From positions 720,233 to 784,232 of the forward strand of contig JAEPMI010000003.1 in the NCBI GenBank assembly GCA_017644045.1: DNA of 64,000 bases, in the 5' to 3' direction. Made by a program: the position numbers and the translations under genes. Source of the DNA: Deltaproteobacteria bacterium (GTDB taxonomy: Bacteria; Myxococcota_A; Polyangia; Polyangiales; Houyiibacteriaceae). Below are positions 46,113 through 53,729 of the stretch, piece after piece. How positions within the stretch are numbered: the first letter of the stretch is position 1; each line of letters begins with the position of its first letter. Below the pieces are notes generated by a model. The model ran no database searches. It saw only the letters and a program-made list of their open reading frames with translations, and was not told where the DNA came from.

Positions 46113-46922
46113 TCAGCTAGGGATTCGTCGGTAGCGCGCGAAAACGAGCTGGTGGGCCGCGTAGGCCATCAGGCCCAGGGCGGTCGCCGCGAGCAGCACC
46201 GAGCCGAGCGGCTGGCGACCGATGGCGGCGAGGGCCTCGCCGAGCGGCTTCACGTCGCTCGGGTCGTTGGCGATGGCCGCGTGAACCAGGGTGCCGCCGA
46301 GGATGCAGAAGACCACCGCGCGTGCGGTGAGTCCGGCCTTGCCCACCTTCACGGCCAGCTTCCGAGCGCGGCGGCTCATCTCGTGGCTCTTGAGCTTCTT
46401 GGTGAACTTCACGGTCAGCCCCTTGTGGAGCTGCTGGAGGCCGAAGCCGATGGCGATCGCGCCGGCGATGCCGACCACGATCGGTCCCACGACCTCGATG
46501 GCCATGACCTCGGCGACCCAGGTCTTGGTGCCGCCGCCACCGCCGCTGCTGCTGCCGAGCACGAGCTGCGCCGCGGTCACACCGAGCAGGGCGTGGGTCA
46601 GCGCGCTGAAGCCGTACCCGATGCGTTTGGCGATCGCTTTTCGGTCGCGCCCCAGGTGTTCGGGGTCGAGGGTCGCTTGGATCCCTCGCCAGCCCGCGTA
46701 GGCGAAGAGCCCGATGGAGAGCACGACCAGGAGGACCAGGCCGAAGGGCTGCTCACCGATGGTCTGGATCGCTCGTTCGCTGCCGCCGATCGCTCCACCG
46801 GCGCCGACGACGGCCAGCACCGCCAATAGACCGACCGCGCCGTAGACGATTCCCTTGGTCGCGTACCCGACTCGCGCGAGGCCTTCGAGGGCCGTTCGCT
46901 CCGCTCCTTCTGTGTGGCTCAT
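46113..46922 (-). CDS. DUF1206 family membrane protein
   Basis: 269 residues from the ATG at 46922 (another ATG lies at 46946). Three related units of about 85 residues each hold two hydrophobic helices: LARVGYATKGIVYGAVGLLAVLA, IAKRIGYGFSALTHALLGVTAA and KVGKAGLTARAVVFCILGGTLVHAA each begin one. That tandem pattern of a G-x-x-A-[RK]-[GA]-[IVL]-[VL] motif marks DUF1206 (TerC-like helix pairs in inner membrane). The function is unknown. The gene is flanked by a PhoD gene and stands alone. Confidence 0.85.
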   Translation of the reverse strand: MSHTEGAERTALEGLARVGYATKGIVYGAVGLLAVLAVVGAGGAIGGSERAIQTIGEQPFGLVLLVVLSIGLFAYAGWRGIQATLDPEHLGRDRKAIAKRIGYGFSALTHALLGVTAAQLVLGSSSGGGGGTKTWVAEVMAIEVVGPIVVGIAGAIAIGFGLQQLHKGLTVKFTKKLKSHEMSRRARKLAVKVGKAGLTARAVVFCILGGTLVHAAIANDPSDVKPLGEALAAIGRQPLGSVLLAATALGLMAYAAHQLVFARYRRIPS

Positions 46923-47016
46923 GGGTCGGTCCGTTGCGAACCCCATGCCGAGCGCCGCCCCCTACGCGCGCGGGCGGGGGTGTGGCAGATCACGACGCCC
47001 AGCGAGAGCGCCACGC

Positions 47017-48591
47017 TCAGTCGGTGTAGTCGCCGCGTGCTTCGGGGCCGCCGCCCATGGGGCCAGGCAGCTCTGCGCTCTCGTAGACGAGCACGGGCTC
47101 ACCCTCGTCGTTCAGGGCCAGGAGCTGCAGTCGGAAGAAGCAGCGCCCCTCTCGAACGCTGACCTCGACGATGCCGACGTTGAGCGCCGGTACGGGGTTG
47201 CGCTCGAGCGCCGCGGTTCCGGGCAGCAGCCGTACGTCGCAACGCGGGTAGCCCTCGCCGTCGATGGTTTGGAGGGCCTCGTGCGCGAGGGCCGAGCCAT
47301 GCTGGAAGACGGCGGCCTCGTCGTTGGTCAGTGGGCTGCTGATCAGCTGATGAATGCTCGCCGCGCCGTCGGCCCAGCGGAGCTCGCTCACCGCGCCCAT
47401 GTGCACGTCGCCACCAAGGAGCACGAGCGGCTGCCACGGTCGGCGCTCGCGGTGCTCGTGGAGCAACGCCATCAGTCGGTCGCGGGATCGGCGCGCGGCG
47501 GGCTGACCCCAGCGATCGGCGAGGTCGCCGCCTTCGCCCTCGAGCGGCTTCCCGATGGCCGAGAGCCACTCCGGGATGTGCGCGATCGGCACCGAGAGCA
47601 CCAGCGCGAGCAGGCCCGCGTCTTCGTTGCCGTGGAGGAAGCGCTCGACCTCGGCGAGCTGGTGGTCCGAGTAGATGGAGCAGACCTCGCCGTCGCTCGT
47701 CTTCTCCGAGCGGAGGTCCATGGTGAAGACCCGCAGCGGGCCCCACGCGAAGGAGTGGTGCAGCGACTCGGGGCGGTCACCGTGGCGACCGAGGACCCGC
47801 GAGGTCTGGTAGTCGTGGCAGGCGTCGAGGGCGCCCTCACGGAACGCGCGCCACGTCTCGCTCGCGTGCTCGGGTGCGGAGCCGAAGTTGTCGACGAGGT
47901 CGTGGTCGTCTGGGATCGGGTAGCAGGCCCAGCGCGACTGCAGTCGCTGGAACCCGTCGAGGCCCCAGAAGGCGCGGTAGCGATCCTGAACCAACGCCCG
48001 CACTTCCTCGCGCGTGCACTCGAGAATGCTCGAGCGCCCGGGCGGTGCGACCTGCGCGAAGTACTCGTCGTCGAAGAGCGAGAGCGCGGCCGGTTGGTCG
48101 TTGTAGACCTGGTCGCCGCAGAGCACGACGGCCTTCACGTCGTGGGAGTCGAGGACCTCGTGGACCTTCTCCACGAGTCGACGGGCCTTCGTCGAGGCGC
48201 TCCCGTCGTCACCGAAGGGCTGGTGGCAGCTCGCGACCGCGATCGCGAAGCGCTCGGGGCAGTCGTCCCAGCCGAGTGGTGGTGTCAGCAGTCGACCGCG
48301 GCCGAGCAGGGCATCCGGCTCGCGGAAGACCTCGTAGTCGTAGGTGTGCGCAGGCTCCAGCGCCGTGGTCGCGCCGTCGACGTCGTCGGGCCACCGAAAG
48401 GTCGCCGTGCCGTCGAGCGCCTCGTCGGTGGGCGGGTCGAAGGTGCCCTCGTCGAGGAGCTGTCCGTTCGAGTCGAGGAGCCGGACCCGGAGTCGCCCAG
48501 CCTTCGCCGAGCGCACCCAGAGCCGTGCGGCGTGGGGGCGGACCCAGCCAGTACCGACGGAATCGTCGAGCTCGCTCTCGAAGTGCGCCAT
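47017..48591 (-). CDS. PhoD-like metallophosphatase
   Basis: 524 residues. No signal peptide is visible, unlike the secreted Tat-type PhoD of Bacillus. A beta-sandwich start (TGWVRPHAARLWVRSAKAGRLRVRLLDS) is followed by the PhoD core: ASCHQP, VVLCGDQVYND (metal-binding Asp and Asn-type box), CYPIPDDHDLVDNFG and VLLGGDVHMGAV with the metal-binding His. The enzyme should hydrolyse phosphate mono- or diesters using iron and calcium. It sits alone between the DUF1206 and SPFH genes. Confidence 0.85.
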   Translation of the reverse strand: MAHFESELDDSVGTGWVRPHAARLWVRSAKAGRLRVRLLDSNGQLLDEGTFDPPTDEALDGTATFRWPDDVDGATTALEPAHTYDYEVFREPDALLGRGRLLTPPLGWDDCPERFAIAVASCHQPFGDDGSASTKARRLVEKVHEVLDSHDVKAVVLCGDQVYNDQPAALSLFDDEYFAQVAPPGRSSILECTREEVRALVQDRYRAFWGLDGFQRLQSRWACYPIPDDHDLVDNFGSAPEHASETWRAFREGALDACHDYQTSRVLGRHGDRPESLHHSFAWGPLRVFTMDLRSEKTSDGEVCSIYSDHQLAEVERFLHGNEDAGLLALVLSVPIAHIPEWLSAIGKPLEGEGGDLADRWGQPAARRSRDRLMALLHEHRERRPWQPLVLLGGDVHMGAVSELRWADGAASIHQLISSPLTNDEAAVFQHGSALAHEALQTIDGEGYPRCDVRLLPGTAALERNPVPALNVGIVEVSVREGRCFFRLQLLALNDEGEPVLVYESAELPGPMGGGPEARGDYTD

Positions 48592-48957
48592 GGAACGGGA
48601 CGTTCATGGGGCCGCGGTCCACGGCGGCAAGCGCAGACCGATGAGCGAGCCGCGGCCCGCCGTCTTCGGACGACTTGCCGCGGCTCGCTTCTCACGCGCC
48701 GAGTTGCGGACGTTCCCCCAAGCGGCCTGGCCGGCCGCTCGAGGCTGCAAACCAGCCCTCGACGGTCCTCGACGCCGCTGTCCGCCGCCGACCTCCTCGA
48801 AAGGCCTGAAGGCCTTCCTTCGTCGGCGCGGCGACGAACAGCGACGCCGAATGCCTCGCCGATCATCTGACTCGCAACCACGAGCGGCCTGCTACGTCGG
48901 AGCTCTCTTCGAGCCACTCGCGCGTCAGCGTCTCGGGCGTTCGCCTTCGTTCGGCGT
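48592..48957. other. 366-base intergenic region without a gene
   Basis: No open frame here looks coding. An AAGGCCTGAAGGCCTT-type small inverted repeat occurs at about 48799-48814. The rest is GC-rich with many CGCCG-type words and could be a decayed gene, but nothing identifies it. Confidence 0.5.
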
Positions 48958-49791
48958 TCAGGCCTCATGGGTCACCAGCCGCGGGACACCGTCGGTGCCC
49001 AGGACGAAGCGACCACCGGAGGCGGCCATGGCCTCGAGGGCCTCGAGCTCCTTCAGGCGAAGCAGCTCCGGATTGGACGCGATCGCCTTGGCGACCTCGA
49101 CCTGCGCAGCCAGCTCGGCCTTCAGCTGCTCGAGCTTCGCGGCCTGCTTCGCGCGCTGGGCATCCAGCTTCAGCGCGAGTTGCTCACGCTCGGACTCGAG
49201 CTGGGCCTTGGTCTCTGCCTCGGCCGCTCGCGCCCGCAGCTCGCGGGTCTCGATGTCCTTGCGGGCATCGATGAGCTTGGCCTCCGCACGACGCTCGGTC
49301 TCGAGGACCTGGTTCATGATCGCCCGCAGGTTGCCGGGGAAGACCAGGTCCTTGACGTCCGCGCGAAGGATCTCGACGCCGTAGCGCTGAGCCGGCTCGC
49401 GAACGGCCTCACGGACCGCGTCCGAGATCTCGTTGCGGTCCGAGAGGATCGCGTCGAGCTCCCGACCCGCGAGGAAGCGTCGCGCAGCGAGCTGCGCGTC
49501 CTCGTAGATGCGGTCCTCGTACGACGCGACGTTGTGCAGCGCGGCCTCCGGATCGGTGACCCGGAAGTAGACGAGCACGGACACACGGACGGCGACCTTG
49601 TCCTTGGTGAGGATCTCCTGGCCCTTCAGGGTCAGCGAACGCTCACGAAGATCGACGACGTCGACGCGACGCAGGATGCTCCGACCGAAGAACGGAGCCT
49701 TGTAGTGGTATCGACCCGGATCGAGTCGACGGATGAACACGCCGTCCTCGTAGAGAAGGCCGACATGCGATTGGGGAACGACGTGCTCCAT
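48958..49791 (-). CDS. SPFH/band-7 (slipin-like) protein
   Basis: 277 residues. The SPFH core spans about 5-160: VPQSHVGLLYEDGVFIRRLDPGRYHYKAPF, LTLKGQEILTKDKVAVRVSVLVYFRVTDPEAAL, and RYGVEILRADVKDLVFPGNL, the slipin signature. A long coiled coil follows (TERRAEAKLIDARKDIETRELRARAAEAETKAQLE...). No membrane helix opens the protein, unlike stomatin, so it may attach by other means. SPFH proteins organise membrane patches and regulate proteases such as FtsH. AAGGAGGTG lies 5 bases before the ATG at 49791. Confidence 0.85.
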   Translation of the reverse strand: MEHVVPQSHVGLLYEDGVFIRRLDPGRYHYKAPFFGRSILRRVDVVDLRERSLTLKGQEILTKDKVAVRVSVLVYFRVTDPEAALHNVASYEDRIYEDAQLAARRFLAGRELDAILSDRNEISDAVREAVREPAQRYGVEILRADVKDLVFPGNLRAIMNQVLETERRAEAKLIDARKDIETRELRARAAEAETKAQLESEREQLALKLDAQRAKQAAKLEQLKAELAAQVEVAKAIASNPELLRLKELEALEAMAASGGRFVLGTDGVPRLVTHEA

Positions 49792-49934
49792 GGCACACCT
49801 CCTTGGGGTTGGGTTGGTTGTTGGATGTCACTCACCCGCCCCGCCGCACGGCTTCGCGATGCGCCAGCAGCCCGACGTCGAAGACGCCCGAGATGCCGAG
49901 CGCGTCACCAGACGCGCATGCGCGCGCGAGCGCG

Positions 49935-50003
49935 CCCGTTTGGGAGGGAGCGAGTCGTGGGCTCTGCCCACGCGATGCGGGAGGGTCTTTCGAAGACCCT
50001 CCC
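49935..50003. repeat. Dispersed two-hairpin intergenic repeat, copy 3 (inverted)
   Basis: An inverted copy of 24451-24521. The perfect hairpin GGGAGGGTCTT/AAGACCCTCCC, the second stem GTGGGC/GCCCAC and the closing CTCCCTCCCAAACGGG are all present. It lies in the leader region between the SPFH gene and the tRNA cluster. Confidence 0.75.
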
Positions 50004-50136
50004 ACAACAGAAAAACGCGCTGGCGATCGACCTACGACCGATGTGCAGTACGTCGTTTAGGAGACGACTTGCCAAATCTCGTGGATGACAGAGAAAAGCG
50101 TCCTCGTTCGCTGCAAGAACGTGGGATCGCCAGCGG

Positions 50137-50207
50137 GGCGACGAGCGGGAATCGAACCCGCGTGACCGGCTCAACCAGCCGGCATCCTTCCATTGGATGA
50201 CCGTCGC
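50137..50207 (-). tRNA. tRNA-like gene, nominal anticodon GTT (Asn), lacks U33
   Basis: From 50207 down: acceptor GCGACGG with TCGTCGC, U8, D arm ATCC/GGAT with GG in the loop, anticodon stem CCGGC/GCCGG and T arm GCGGG-TTCGATT-CCCGC. All stems pair. The anticodon loop is TGGTTGA: position 33 is G where nearly all tRNAs have U, and a 6-bp stem with a 5-base loop is just as likely. No CCA is encoded; the discriminator is C. It shares about 80% identity with the next gene. Confidence 0.55.
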
Positions 50208-50261
50208 CATAGGCCCCCCGCCGCCGCACCGAAGTGCGGCGACGAGGAGCGCAACGCGTGG

Positions 50262-50333
50262 AGCGACGAGCGGGATTCGAACCCGCATGAACGGCCTGAG
50301 AAGCCGCCATCCTGCTCGTTAGATGATCGTCGC
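50262..50333 (-). tRNA. tRNA-like gene, anticodon CTC (Glu)
   Basis: From 50333 down: acceptor GCGACGA/TCGTCGC, U8, D arm ATCT/GGAT whose loop AACGAGCA lacks the usual GG pair, anticodon arm GCGGC-TTCTCAG-GCCGT (U33 present, anticodon CTC) and T arm GCGGG-TTCGAAT-CCCGC. CCA is not encoded. It differs from the preceding gene mainly in the anticodon loop and D loop. Confidence 0.55.
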
Positions 50334-50345
50334 AGGGACCCGCAG

Positions 50346-50371
50346 GCCCCACCGGCGATCACCGGTGGGGC
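50346..50371 (-). terminator. Hairpin after the HNH gene
   Basis: GCCCCACCGG (50346-50355) and CCGGTGGGGC (50362-50371) form a perfect 10-bp stem just downstream of the HNH stop at 50382. No T-run follows, so the termination efficiency is uncertain. Confidence 0.55.
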
Positions 50372-50381
50372 TACGGGGTGC

Positions 50382-50891
50382 TCAGGCCGCGCGGCCGAGC
50401 CACGCGCGCCAGAGCTCGGGCACCCTGCGCACCTCGGCGCCGGGAGCCACGGTGGGCAGCGTCCAGGGACGCTTCGGCTCCCGAAGGAGCGGCATGCCCG
50501 CTTGGGCCGGAGTCCGACCACCCTTCGCCTCGTTGCACGGACGGCAGGCGGTCACGATGTTCTCCCACGAGGTCCTACCGCCCTGGCAGCGGGGCACGAC
50601 GTGGTCGTACGTGAGATCACCGATCGGAAACTCCTCTCCGCAGTACTGACACGTCATCTCGTCGCGGAGCATGACGTTCACGCGGCAGAAGCGGATCTTC
50701 GGCGGACGCCACGGGCTGCGACGACGCAGCCGCACGACGGCCGGCATCTTCAGCTCCACCCTCGGCGAGCGAATGACCTCGCCGTACTCCTCGACCACGT
50801 CGGCCTTACCGACGTAGAGCATGGACACGGCCTTCTGCCACGGGATGACGTGACGTGGTTGGTAACCCTGGTCCAGGACCAACGTGCGCAT
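50382..50891 (-). CDS. HNH endonuclease
   Basis: 169 residues from the ATG at 50891, preceded by GAGGAGGTG. The first 85 residues (TLVLDQGYQPRHVIPWQKAVSMLYVGKADVVEEY, RSPWRPPKIRFCRVNVMLRDEMTCQYCGEEF) are the conserved HNH family opening with the zinc-binding CxxC. The core (LTYDHVVPRCQGGRTSWENIVTACRPCNEAKGGRTPAQAG) carries the catalytic D-H-V, N and the second CxxC, as in a beta-beta-alpha-metal nuclease. Homologues are widespread chromosomal genes of unknown role. Here it lies inside a cluster of tRNA-like genes on the same strand, which is unusual. Confidence 0.9.
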   Translation of the reverse strand: MRTLVLDQGYQPRHVIPWQKAVSMLYVGKADVVEEYGEVIRSPRVELKMPAVVRLRRRSPWRPPKIRFCRVNVMLRDEMTCQYCGEEFPIGDLTYDHVVPRCQGGRTSWENIVTACRPCNEAKGGRTPAQAGMPLLREPKRPWTLPTVAPGAEVRRVPELWRAWLGRAA

Positions 50892-51058
50892 GATGCACCT
50901 CCTCGTTCTGAGCGAGCGCTCATGAGGAGCGCGCGCGGTCGGTTGGGGCGGCGGTGAAGCCGCGTTTCGATTGAAAAGAGCGAGATCACCAGACCTCGCC
51001 CGTGTGACGGACACGTCACGTAGTGACCACGTTTGGATCACGCGTGAAGGGCCGTCGG

Positions 51059-51131
51059 CGCCACGTACGGGAGTCGAACCCGTCTCACCTCGTAGACAGC
51101 GAAGCTGCATCAGCCAGACGCACCACGTGGC
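51059..51131 (-). tRNA. tRNA-like gene, anticodon GTC (Asp)
   Basis: From 51131 down: acceptor GCCACGT/ACGTGGC (perfect), D arm TGCG/TGCA with GG in the loop, anticodon arm CTTCG-CTGTCTA-CGAGG (U33 present, anticodon GTC, but T at 37 where a purine is usual) and T arm ACGGG-TTCGACT-CCCGT. Position 8 is G instead of U. CCA is not fully encoded (GCCG). Plausible but atypical. Confidence 0.55.
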
Positions 51132-51155
51132 ATGAGCCGCCGAGAGGCGGCGATT

Positions 51156-51300
51156 CCCTCACCCTGACCCTCGCCTTCGCCCTCGCCCTCACCCTCACTT
51201 GGGCCGAGCGTCCATAGTGCTCGAGCCGTGAGGGTGAGGGGCGGGGTCGAGGGCCTCGCCCCAGCCAAAAGGCGAGGGATAGGGCGAGGGTGAGGGGGAG
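51156..51300. repeat. (ACCCTC)n-type repeat, second copy, with inverted half
   Basis: CCCTCACCCTGACCCTCGCC-type units (51156-51200) are followed by the inverted GGCGAGGGTGAGGGGGAGGG type (51220-51300), so the tract could form a long imperfect hairpin. A perfect GCCGCC-GAGA-GGCGGC stem sits just before it at 51136-51151. The unit is the same as at 41223-41345. Confidence 0.55.
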
Positions 51301-51326
51301 GGCACCAACGCCTTGCGGCGTTGGTG

Positions 51327-51403
51327 TGGTCCGTGTGGACGGATTCGAACCGCCGACCTCCCCGACCCGAACGGGGCGCCCTGCCAGCCTGGGCCACACA
51401 CGG
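51327..51403 (-). tRNA. tRNA-Pro (CGG anticodon)
   Basis: From 51403 down: acceptor CCGTGTG/CACACGG (perfect), U8, D arm GCCC/GGGC, anticodon arm CCCCG-TTCGGGT-CGGGG (U33 present, anticodon CGG reads CCG) and T arm GGCGG-TTCGAAT-CCGTC. The discriminator A and CCA are encoded. This is the most canonical tRNA of the cluster. Confidence 0.85.
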
Positions 51404-51412
51404 AAAGAGAGC

Positions 51413-51432
51413 CCGACCAGCGCCCTGGTCGG
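51413..51432. terminator. Hairpin between tRNA-Pro and the His-like gene
   Basis: CCGACCAG-CGCC-CTGGTCGG is a perfect 8-bp stem just upstream of tRNA-Pro on the minus strand. It lacks a T-run, so it could be a processing signal instead of a terminator. Confidence 0.45.
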
Positions 51433-51492
51433 ACCCGCTAACGACAACTGAAACGCTCTCTGGAGACCGGCCGAGGCAGGTCGCCGAGCGGG

Positions 51493-51563
51493 GGGTGAGC
51501 GGGGGAGTCGAACCCTTTCGAGCCCGGGTCACAGCCGAGCCGGCATACCCATGCACGCCCACC
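51493..51563 (-). tRNA. tRNA-like gene or remnant, anticodon GTG (His)
   Basis: From 51563 down: acceptor GGTGGGC/GCTCACC (7 bp with one G-T), anticodon arm CTCGG-CTGTGAC-CCGGG (U33 present, anticodon GTG) and discriminator C as in tRNA-His. But the D loop is only 4-6 bases, U8 is missing, and the T stem has two A-C mismatches (AAGGG opposite CCCCC). The encoded base before the acceptor is C, not the G that tRNA-His needs. Probably a degenerating tRNA gene. Confidence 0.45.
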
Positions 51564-51946
51564 GAATGGCCGCGCGTTGGACGAGGCGCGGCACTCGTGG
51601 CGGGCATTGGCACGCCCGCCGGGAACTCCTCGATTGTCAACGAACCAGACCCCTCGCAGCCGAGGGAACAACCCGCATGGATGCGGATAAAGACACGATT
51701 GAAGCGCCGCATGATGGCGCATGTATGGTGATTGAGTTGGCGTGCGCAGGGCGCACCTCGGCTCCGTCCCCGCGCGGGCTGGTGCCGCCGGGCTCTCGGG
51801 CTCGAAGCGGCCGGTGCCGCTCCTCGCGCGTTCCATCGGGCCGCGCGTCGCCGTCGTTCGATCAACTCGTCATCGTCCTCTCGTCGGGCCGTGGCCCTTC
51901 CTCCTGCCGTTCGCCTCGCGAGCCCTGGATGGGACGCGCGAGAACG
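51564..51946. other. Region without a gene between the tRNA cluster and the terminator
   Basis: About 380 bases. It holds a TTGACA at 51632-51637 on the minus strand that could serve the tRNA cluster, but no matching -10 box. Several short frames in different phases are open but look like shadows. No other element stands out. Confidence 0.4.
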
Positions 51947-51977
51947 AAAAAAGCCGCCGAGGTCTCCCTGGGCGGCT
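51947..51977 (-). terminator. Rho-independent terminator
   Basis: Read on the minus strand: AGCCGCC (51977-51971) pairs with GGCGGCT (51958-51952), followed by TTTTTT (51952-51947). No coding gene ends just upstream of it on that strand. Confidence 0.8.
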
Positions 51978-52272
51978 CCTAATCACGAAAACGCTGCATC
52001 TGCAGTGTCGTTGCGAATCGAAACGTCGCCTAGGCGTGGGCCTCCAGATCGTTCGGGAGGCCCTGACAGACCACATCCTTCCGAATGAGGCCGCCATCGC
52101 TTTCGTACGTGGCGCCATGAAGCGGCTCGGAGAGCAGCTCCCCAAACACGCACGCGGGCGCAAACCATCCCTCCCTCGCGCGGAGGCGCGAGGAGCGGGC
52201 AGGCCGATGCCGCATGTGTGAACGGGTGAACATGACGGGGACAGCATTAGCCGTGCGCCGAGCGAACGTCAA
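51978..52272 (-). ncRNA. Candidate small RNA between a promoter and a terminator
   Basis: TTGACG (52272-52267) and TAATGC (52249-52244) with a 17-base spacer form a promoter-like pair on the minus strand, and a strong terminator lies about 270 bases downstream. The transcript would hold two perfect 8-bp hairpins, CCTCGCGC-CTCC-GCGCGAGG and GGGCCTCC...GGAGGCCC, and no convincing reading frame. Alternatively a decayed gene on the plus strand (about 52020-52220) explains the sequence. I do not recognise it as 6S, RNase P or tmRNA. Confidence 0.4.
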
Positions 52273-52365
52273 GAGTGGAAGACGGAATCTCTCAAAAGAA
52301 ATTCCCGATCGCCGTCGCGCGCTCTCTCGCGATGTCGCACATCGCCTCCCGAAAGGGGGCGCCGA

Positions 52366-53691
52366 TCAATCCCGTTCTTCGCTCACGGGGACCGGCTCGC
52401 CGGCCCGGAGCGTGGTCAGCGCGTCGAGGAAGACCCGCGCTTTCAGCTCGGTCTCGGCGACCTCTCGCTGAGGATCCGAGTCCCACACCAGCCCACCGCC
52501 GGCGTGGTAGCGAACCTCGTCGCCGCCCACGAAGGCGGTGCGAATCGCGACCGCGAGCGAGAGCCCGCCCGCGCCGTCGACGTATCCGACCGCGCCGCAA
52601 TAGGCGCCACGCGGTACCGGTTCGAGCGCCTCGATGATCTGCAGCGCCGAAGACTTCGGCGCGCCGGTGACCGAGCCAGGCGGGAAGGTCGCGCGGAGCA
52701 CGTCGGCGAGGTCCGTCCCCGGGCGCGTGGTCGCCTGCACCGTGCTCACCAGATGCGAGAGCTTCGCGTAGGGCTCGACCGCGAAAGGTTCGCCGACACT
52801 CACGCTGCCGGTTTCGGCCACACGCCCGAGGTCGTTGCGCACCAGGTCGACGATCATCGCGTGCTCCGCGTGCTCCTTCGGATCCGCTCGGAGCGCGGCG
52901 GCCTCGCCGTCGTCGTCGCCGCCGCGGGCGATGGTGCCCTTGATCGGTCGCGTCTCGATCGGGCCTCGGCCTTCGCCGTCCGGGTGCCACTCGAGGAAGC
53001 GCTCCATCGTCCGTGCGAGCACCTGGTGGTCGCCGCCGTCGACGTAGAGCCCGAGCGGCACCGGGCTCGCCTCGCGCATCGCCATCCACAACGCGAGCGC
53101 ATCGCCCTCGAAGGGCCCTCGCCACGCGCGCGCCAGGTTCACCTGGTAGACCTCGCCGGCCGCGATGTGCTCGCGGGCCCGCTCCACGGCCGCGGCATGA
53201 GTCGCGCGCGGGGTCACGCGGAGTGCGGCCACGCGCACGTCACCGAGCGCCGAAGGCTCACTCGCCAGTCGCGCCTTCGCTCGCTCGAGCGCGGCCTCGT
53301 CGTCGGCGATCAGACGCCCTGTCGACTCTCGCAGATCCACCTCGAGCAGCGCGTCGTAGCGGTGGAGCAGCAGCACCGGCCACGGCCCGCGCTCCATCCG
53401 CGGAGTCGCGTGGGAGCGCGCCCAGAACGCATCGTAGGCGACGTAGCCGATCCATCGCGGTCGATGGTCGCCGCCATGCCCGAGCGCGGCGAGCGCCTGC
53501 AAGGCATCCTCACCCCACGGAACGCGAAGCGTCTCCACGGGCGCCGCACCGAGATAGAGCAACCGACCGGCTTCGCTCGCTCCGTCCGCGTCCAGCCACA
53601 CCAACCCGCCGTGCGCACGCAGCCGCAGCGCCGCGTCACGGATCCGGGCGTCGTCCCAGGGCCCCTCGAGCGTGTGGTCGGTGGCAGGCAC
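52366..53691 (-). CDS. pabB: Aminodeoxychorismate synthase component I
   Basis: 441 residues. The chorismate-binding core fills most of it: HIAAGEVYQVNLARAWRGPF, RSIETRPIKGTIARG, EHAMIVDLVRNDLGRVAETGSV, LSHLVSTVQATTRPGTDLADVLRATFPPGSVTGAPK and AYCGAVGYVDG. The Lys in PIKGT is typical of PabB, where it forms the covalent intermediate; TrpE has Ala there. It makes 4-amino-4-deoxychorismate from chorismate and ammonia in folate synthesis, with a PabA amidotransferase encoded elsewhere. No pabC is fused or adjacent. The ATG is at 53691. Confidence 0.85.
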   Translation of the reverse strand: MPATDHTLEGPWDDARIRDAALRLRAHGGLVWLDADGASEAGRLLYLGAAPVETLRVPWGEDALQALAALGHGGDHRPRWIGYVAYDAFWARSHATPRMERGPWPVLLLHRYDALLEVDLRESTGRLIADDEAALERAKARLASEPSALGDVRVAALRVTPRATHAAAVERAREHIAAGEVYQVNLARAWRGPFEGDALALWMAMREASPVPLGLYVDGGDHQVLARTMERFLEWHPDGEGRGPIETRPIKGTIARGGDDDGEAAALRADPKEHAEHAMIVDLVRNDLGRVAETGSVSVGEPFAVEPYAKLSHLVSTVQATTRPGTDLADVLRATFPPGSVTGAPKSSALQIIEALEPVPRGAYCGAVGYVDGAGGLSLAVAIRTAFVGGDEVRYHAGGGLVWDSDPQREVAETELKARVFLDALTTLRAGEPVPVSEERD

Positions 53692-53729
53692 GCGAGCGCT
53701 TCATGGCAGCCCTGCGCGCACCCGCAAGC

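Noticed and set aside
51993..52020. Sixth tRNA gene in the cluster
   Set aside because: A TTTCGATT T-loop-like stretch is present, but neither acceptor nor anticodon stems can be paired around it.
51742..52221. Plus-strand gene of 159 codons
   Set aside because: An intrinsic terminator and hairpins lie inside it, its first half is Arg/Ala-rich shadow, and no motif is recognisable. The 3' part may be a remnant at most.
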